Below, piece by piece: positions 45,952 to 49,361 of a stretch of 49,361 nt of DNA. Position 1 is the first letter of the stretch. The number at the start of each line of letters is the position of its first letter. The translations under genes were made by a program, and so were the position numbers. The notes beneath the pieces are model-generated. The model was given only the letters and a program-made list of their open reading frames with translations, did no database searches and was not told the DNA's origin. Source of the stretch: Nitrospiraceae bacterium UBA2166 (lineage in GTDB: Bacteria; Nitrospirota; Nitrospiria; Nitrospirales; UBA2166); contig DCWI01000062.1 of the NCBI GenBank assembly GCA_002328825.1, positions 3,556 through 52,916 on the forward strand, in the 5' to 3' direction.

Positions 45952-47241
45952 TTACATCGCCTTTGGCACAACAACCGTTGACTTCTCTTTTAGCGCCATC
46001 ACAATTTCATCACGAATCATTTCCACGGGCATTGACATGCCGCCATAGACATGCGGCCCATAGACAACTTTAGCATCAGAATAACCCGTAATTGCAGCAG
46101 CAATATCCTTGGCCAACCAACCAACGTAATTGAACTCAGGAACAACAATAAGCTTTGTGTGTTTACAGATTTTTCTGAGTTCCTCAGTTGGGAAGGGGCG
46201 TAACGACGCAATTTTCACAAACCCAGCCTCAATCCCTTCTTCAGCACACAGTCTAACAGCCTCTCGCGATTGCGCCGCAGCACTCCCAGACGCAATAAGC
46301 AAGATCTCTCTGTCTTCATTCTCAGTCTCAATAAGACCTCCCATGTAGCGGTGAATGTACTTTCGTGATCGTTCGACCGCAGCCCATATCTCCTGCTGCC
46401 ACACTGCATGGATGTTATAAGCCATAAAGTTACTTTTTTGAACAGGAGCATCACGCGAAAGACGTGCTGGAGGATTTTCGGCATCCAGCACAGGAACCGC
46501 ACCACCATAGGGATCCCGTGGCGGAAGTTTTAACTCCCGTGGCGTGGTATACACATACCCACGAGCATGCGTGACAAAGAATCCGTCGCAGCACACACCA
46601 ACTGGGAGCGTAATCTCATTCTGCTCACCGATAATAAAACCCTTCATTATGTAGTTGAAAAGATCGTTTTGATTCTCCGCATGAAACACAATCATCCCAC
46701 AGTTCAACAGATAAGCAATCTCAATATTATCAGGCTGAATCGCAAGAGGCGCATTAACGACACGACAGGTGAACATCGCAACTGCCGGCAAACGATGCCC
46801 CGGCCAAGAGGCAATGGGCTCAAGCCCCCTAATAGTCCCAGGACCTGCGGTCGCGGTAAAACATCTGACGCCAGCCCGTGACGCTCCAGCCATCGCCGAC
46901 ATAACCCCATATTCCTCTTCGCCACGATAGTAGTCCTTGATGTACCCTTCCCCATATAGCACACCGACTAATTGCATTGTCTCGCTTTGTGGCGTAATAG
47001 GATATGCTACTGAAAAATCAATATTAGATCGCCGAACAGCTTCTTTAGCAGCTTCACTCCCAGTAATAAACTCCCGTTTCCGCTCCGCTTCAAAAAACAT
47101 GTGATGGGGCGTAACAACTCTCTGTTTTTTTGCCTCCCCATGAGGATCAATCTTCTCCTCAACAGGTGAAGAATCCACACCACTTGTAACAGGGTCCCCC
47201 TGTGGATTCGTTTTTTCTTCGCCTTCTAACTTTTCGGCCAT
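45952..47241 (-). CDS. 2-oxoacid:ferredoxin oxidoreductase, alpha subunit
   Basis: Part of the ThDP-dependent enzyme that links 2-oxoacids (pyruvate or 2-oxoglutarate) to ferredoxin, run reductively to fix CO2 in rTCA organisms. The 429-aa product starts with a low-complexity leader (about 45 residues, Pro/Glu/Gly-rich), then the pyrimidine-binding domain: FITGSEAAKEAVRRS, YPITPQSETMQLV, RGEEEYGVMSAMAGASRAG, TATAGPGTIRGLEPI and the C-terminal domain with ILLIASGSAAAQSREAVRL and SLRPFPTEELRKI. It ends at TAA 45952, after which 17 sense-like codons continue in frame. Last gene of the beta-gamma-delta-alpha set. Substrate cannot be told from sequence alone. Confidence 0.94.
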   Translation of the reverse strand: MAEKLEGEEKTNPQGDPVTSGVDSSPVEEKIDPHGEAKKQRVVTPHHMFFEAERKREFITGSEAAKEAVRRSNIDFSVAYPITPQSETMQLVGVLYGEGYIKDYYRGEEEYGVMSAMAGASRAGVRCFTATAGPGTIRGLEPIASWPGHRLPAVAMFTCRVVNAPLAIQPDNIEIAYLLNCGMIVFHAENQNDLFNYIMKGFIIGEQNEITLPVGVCCDGFFVTHARGYVYTTPRELKLPPRDPYGGAVPVLDAENPPARLSRDAPVQKSNFMAYNIHAVWQQEIWAAVERSRKYIHRYMGGLIETENEDREILLIASGSAAAQSREAVRLCAEEGIEAGFVKIASLRPFPTEELRKICKHTKLIVVPEFNYVGWLAKDIAAAITGYSDAKVVYGPHVYGGMSMPVEMIRDEIVMALKEKSTVVVPKAM

Positions 47242-47243
47242 AA

Positions 47244-47576
47244 TTAATCCTCTACCTGCTCTGCAGATCTTACTCTCTCGGCAACCACCCCATTTTCGGT
47301 GTACTGCATCCCAAGAGTCGTAGCAACTTCCGGTATTTTATCAATCATCTCTAACTTGATCGCATTATGTTTTGCCATGGTTTCACAAACCCATACACAA
47401 ATCGCACAACCCTTACATCGATCCACGGATACGTAGGCAGACCCATATTTCGAACCATTCTCCGCACCGAGTCCTTCGTCATATTGGATCGTATTGGCTT
47501 CAGGGCAATATTGCGTACACAACCTACAACTAGTGCTAGAACAAATATCCTGATCTATATCTGCAACAAGATACAT
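47244..47576 (-). CDS. 2-oxoacid:ferredoxin oxidoreductase, delta (ferredoxin-like) subunit
   Basis: Electron-transfer subunit with two 4Fe-4S clusters. The 110-aa product has a first motif C-x4-C-x2-C-x3-C (CSSTSCRLCTQYCPE, residues about 12-26) and a second CKGCAICVWVC with the expected C-x2-C-x2-C-x3-C spacing. The first cluster's x4 spacing differs from the standard C-x2-C-x2-C and is shared with ForD-type subunits. A C-terminal tail of about 35 residues follows. It lies 2 nt from the alpha gene start and 10 nt after the gamma gene. Confidence 0.92.
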   Translation of the reverse strand: MYLVADIDQDICSSTSCRLCTQYCPEANTIQYDEGLGAENGSKYGSAYVSVDRCKGCAICVWVCETMAKHNAIKLEMIDKIPEVATTLGMQYTENGVVAERVRSAEQVED

Positions 47577-47586
47577 TTCATCGCTC

Positions 47587-48291
47587 CTATGCGAGAGCTT
47601 TCATTGATTGCTTCACATCTTTAGGTTTCCAACCATGTTTCTCGGCGTACTGATACGAAGCTCTGAGAACATCAATGTTTTTATCGATCAAATCCTGTTT
47701 TTTCTTAAACTTCTTTTCAACAACACTGTCAAGAGCAGCGGTACCACCAGATACCACAAAACCCTTTCCAAGAAACCGCTCTTTCACAGCCTCCGCCATC
47801 GAATCAAGGTCCGCAAGCCCCGTAATCGCACCAATCGCACCAACCATTGCCATATTGGTAGCCAAATCTGTCCCAGCAACATCCAGCGCCATCGTATAAG
47901 CTGGGATGTAATACAAACTAACGTTTTTTTCCTCAAGTTCGCGTGTTTCGTCGGGCGGAAGAACCATAGGGGCATCAGCATTTATCAAGCATACCCCATC
48001 CTGCTTCAGCCCAAAATAGAACGGCATGGTATATGACTTACCATGCGTAATCACTTGAGGATGAAAAATCATAATGATGTGAGGAAAGGTAATTTCACCA
48101 ATCTCATAAATGGGTTCATTTGAAACCCTCACATAACTCTCGACTGGGGCCATACGTTTTTCTGATCCGTAGAATGGAACGATGGTACTTTCACCGCCAA
48201 ACCCAAGAACAGCTGTACTGAAAATATGAGAGGCGGTGACAACACCCTGCCCTCCAAGACCCGCCATGCGAATATTAAACCGTTTTGACAT
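47587..48291 (-). CDS. 2-oxoacid:ferredoxin oxidoreductase, gamma subunit
   Basis: The gamma-domain subunit, which completes the coenzyme A-binding part of the complex. The 234-aa product opens with the conserved IRMAGLGGQGVVTASHIF, followed by STIVPFYGSEKRMAPVESYV (where other members have the RGG-rich or YGxExRGG loop), INADAPMVLPP, and AGTDLATNMAMVGAIGAITG at the end of the fold, with a helical C-terminus. It follows the beta gene after 52 nt and precedes the delta gene by 10 nt. Confidence 0.93.
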   Translation of the reverse strand: MSKRFNIRMAGLGGQGVVTASHIFSTAVLGFGGESTIVPFYGSEKRMAPVESYVRVSNEPIYEIGEITFPHIIMIFHPQVITHGKSYTMPFYFGLKQDGVCLINADAPMVLPPDETRELEEKNVSLYYIPAYTMALDVAGTDLATNMAMVGAIGAITGLADLDSMAEAVKERFLGKGFVVSGGTAALDSVVEKKFKKKQDLIDKNIDVLRASYQYAEKHGWKPKDVKQSMKALA

Positions 48292-48343
48292 CAGATCCCC
48301 TCACTTACACACTCGCTCTTATCACGACTACGCATTTCGTTTA

Positions 48344-49231
48344 TCAACTCGCACTAACGTTCACCGGTTTTGGAAGATATTGTTTATAGCCATGCTGAGT
48401 TGCCAAATATTCTTTTGCTTCATCAGTAATATACTCCGAAAATGCATATCGATCCTTTTCAACATCTTTTGCATCCTGCATCACCTGCTCAGTTGGAATA
48501 CCATATTCAATATTACACGAGGTGTACGCTTGAATATAGGTAGGGCCAACTTCACGTGCAATTAAAACCGCTTTTTTTATAACACTCTCTACCCTTTTGG
48601 GATTGTTGGGAACAACCGTAGCAACGTACGCGCATCCCGAAACCTTTGCCATACCCACCATATCCATTTTCTCAAACTGCTTCCCAAGCGGCGCCATTTT
48701 TAGAACCTGCCCTTTATTCGTCATTCCACTCTCTTGCCCACCAGTATTCCCATAGACCTCATTATCAAGCATAACCGTTGTAAACTTTTCCTTCCTAAAC
48801 CAAGAATGGAGAGTGTTTCCAAACCCAATATCGGCTAGGCCACCATCACCAGCCATGACGACAACATCCTTTGGCTTGTCTCCAAACCTGAGTTTCAGAC
48901 CGCGAGCCAATCCAGACGCAACGGCGTTAGTGTCCCCATAATTACCGTATACAAATTGAATAGCCGCTTGAGATATTGCAAGACGCCCACACCCAGCCGT
49001 CCCAACCATAACTGTGTCCTCAGGACTAGGCAAAGAGATGAAGGCAAGTCGAATAAATAGCGTCATAGCACACCCTGCACACATTGGGTGCTCTTCAAGA
49101 ATTTCCTTAAACTGTCCTGCCTGAGTAACCGTTGTTTTCTTTCCAAATGGGCCATGATTAACCATGTCCCGATACTCCTTCGGCATCAGTTTTTCAAATC
49201 CAGGAGTGAATTTGACATATTCAAGACTCAT
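48344..49231 (-). CDS. 2-oxoacid:ferredoxin oxidoreductase, beta subunit
   Basis: ThDP-binding subunit. I start at ATG 49231 because GGTAGGA precedes it closely; the frame stays open to 49333, but the added residues look non-coding. The 295-aa product has the cluster- and ThDP-binding elements: HPMCAGCAMTLFIRLAF, VGTAGCGRLAI, GLARGLKLRFG, MAGDGGLADIGFGNTLH (GDG-x-D-like ThDP motif) and DNEVYGNTGGQES. First gene of the operon beta-gamma-delta-alpha. Pyruvate and 2-oxoglutarate types cannot be separated by eye. Confidence 0.94.
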   Translation of the reverse strand: MSLEYVKFTPGFEKLMPKEYRDMVNHGPFGKKTTVTQAGQFKEILEEHPMCAGCAMTLFIRLAFISLPSPEDTVMVGTAGCGRLAISQAAIQFVYGNYGDTNAVASGLARGLKLRFGDKPKDVVVMAGDGGLADIGFGNTLHSWFRKEKFTTVMLDNEVYGNTGGQESGMTNKGQVLKMAPLGKQFEKMDMVGMAKVSGCAYVATVVPNNPKRVESVIKKAVLIAREVGPTYIQAYTSCNIEYGIPTEQVMQDAKDVEKDRYAFSEYITDEAKEYLATQHGYKQYLPKPVNVSAS

Positions 49232-49361
49232 TTTCCTACCCCTCCCAAGTGAAGCACCAAGTGCGCAATTGAAAACACCCACCCAAGCATCATCGTTGTT
49301 CCAGCTATAACCAAAATATGTACACTCACCCAAACGCTAACACTCTAAAGCACCAAAGCAC

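Noticed and set aside
49232..49333. Upstream extension of the beta-subunit frame
   Set aside because: The added residues look non-coding, and a good ribosome site precedes the ATG at 49231.

Overview
The window looks like a chromosomal stretch from a Nitrospirota-type bacterium, most likely a Nitrospira-like lineage with GC in the mid-40s percent by eye. The case rests on gene content. There is a five-part 2-oxoacid:ferredoxin oxidoreductase set of the kind used in the reductive TCA cycle (beta, gamma, ferredoxin-like delta and alpha genes, with a CdhB-like gene close by). There is also an ilvBNC-psd-pssA-leuAB-asd supercluster, a leuS-lptE-holA-rpsT block, and outer-membrane genes (lptE, an RND pump). 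No 16S rRNA or other decisive marker is present, so the lineage is an inference. I found no tRNA, rRNA, transposase, prophage or CRISPR array; the region reads as core genome.

Layout, left to right. A 5'-truncated ahcY ends at a long hairpin and is followed by a small holin-like membrane protein, an unrecognised secreted protein, and a convergent secreted sugar-dehydrogenase-like beta-propeller protein. A consensus sigma70 promoter (4524-4553) then starts a tight plus-strand operon: gpsA, larB, larC, pdxA and a DUF3047 protein. From 9.4 to 19.3 kb everything is on the minus strand: a SpoIID/LytB-domain protein, then the ilvB-ilvN-ilvC-psd-pssA-leuA-leuB-asd operon, which joins branched-chain amino acid, phosphatidylethanolamine and aspartate-family synthesis behind one likely promoter (19308-19336).

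From 19.9 to 30 kb come ribE, a small SorB-like cytochrome c, mutM, an SNF-family Na+ symporter, a membrane protein of unknown function, an RND efflux permease with its adaptor, tatA, and an unknown protein. From 30 to 38.8 kb come leuS-lptE-holA (plus strand), rpsT, a moaC / moaD-moaE fusion / moaA operon behind a consensus promoter, a TusA-like protein, rsmI preceded by a probable 51-aa small gene, and a short membrane protein. From 38.8 to 42.3 kb are a YVTN-repeat beta-propeller protein and hflC/hflK.

The right end has a 2-hydroxyacid dehydrogenase behind a promoter and a leader with RNA-like pairing, a small membrane ORF, an 83-aa protein with the exact cysteine/histidine spacing of a PHD finger, the CdhB-like gene, a double zinc-ribbon protein, a 20-bp perfect terminator hairpin, and the minus-strand oxidoreductase operon. 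The alpha gene there ends in a TAA followed, in frame, by 17 more sense-like codons and a second stop.

The items most worth checking are that in-frame stop and tail, the PHD-like and zinc-ribbon proteins beside the carbon-fixation genes, the MoaD-MoaE fusion with a buried Gly-Gly, the structured leader at 42.4-42.55 kb, and the small ORF overlapping rsmI.
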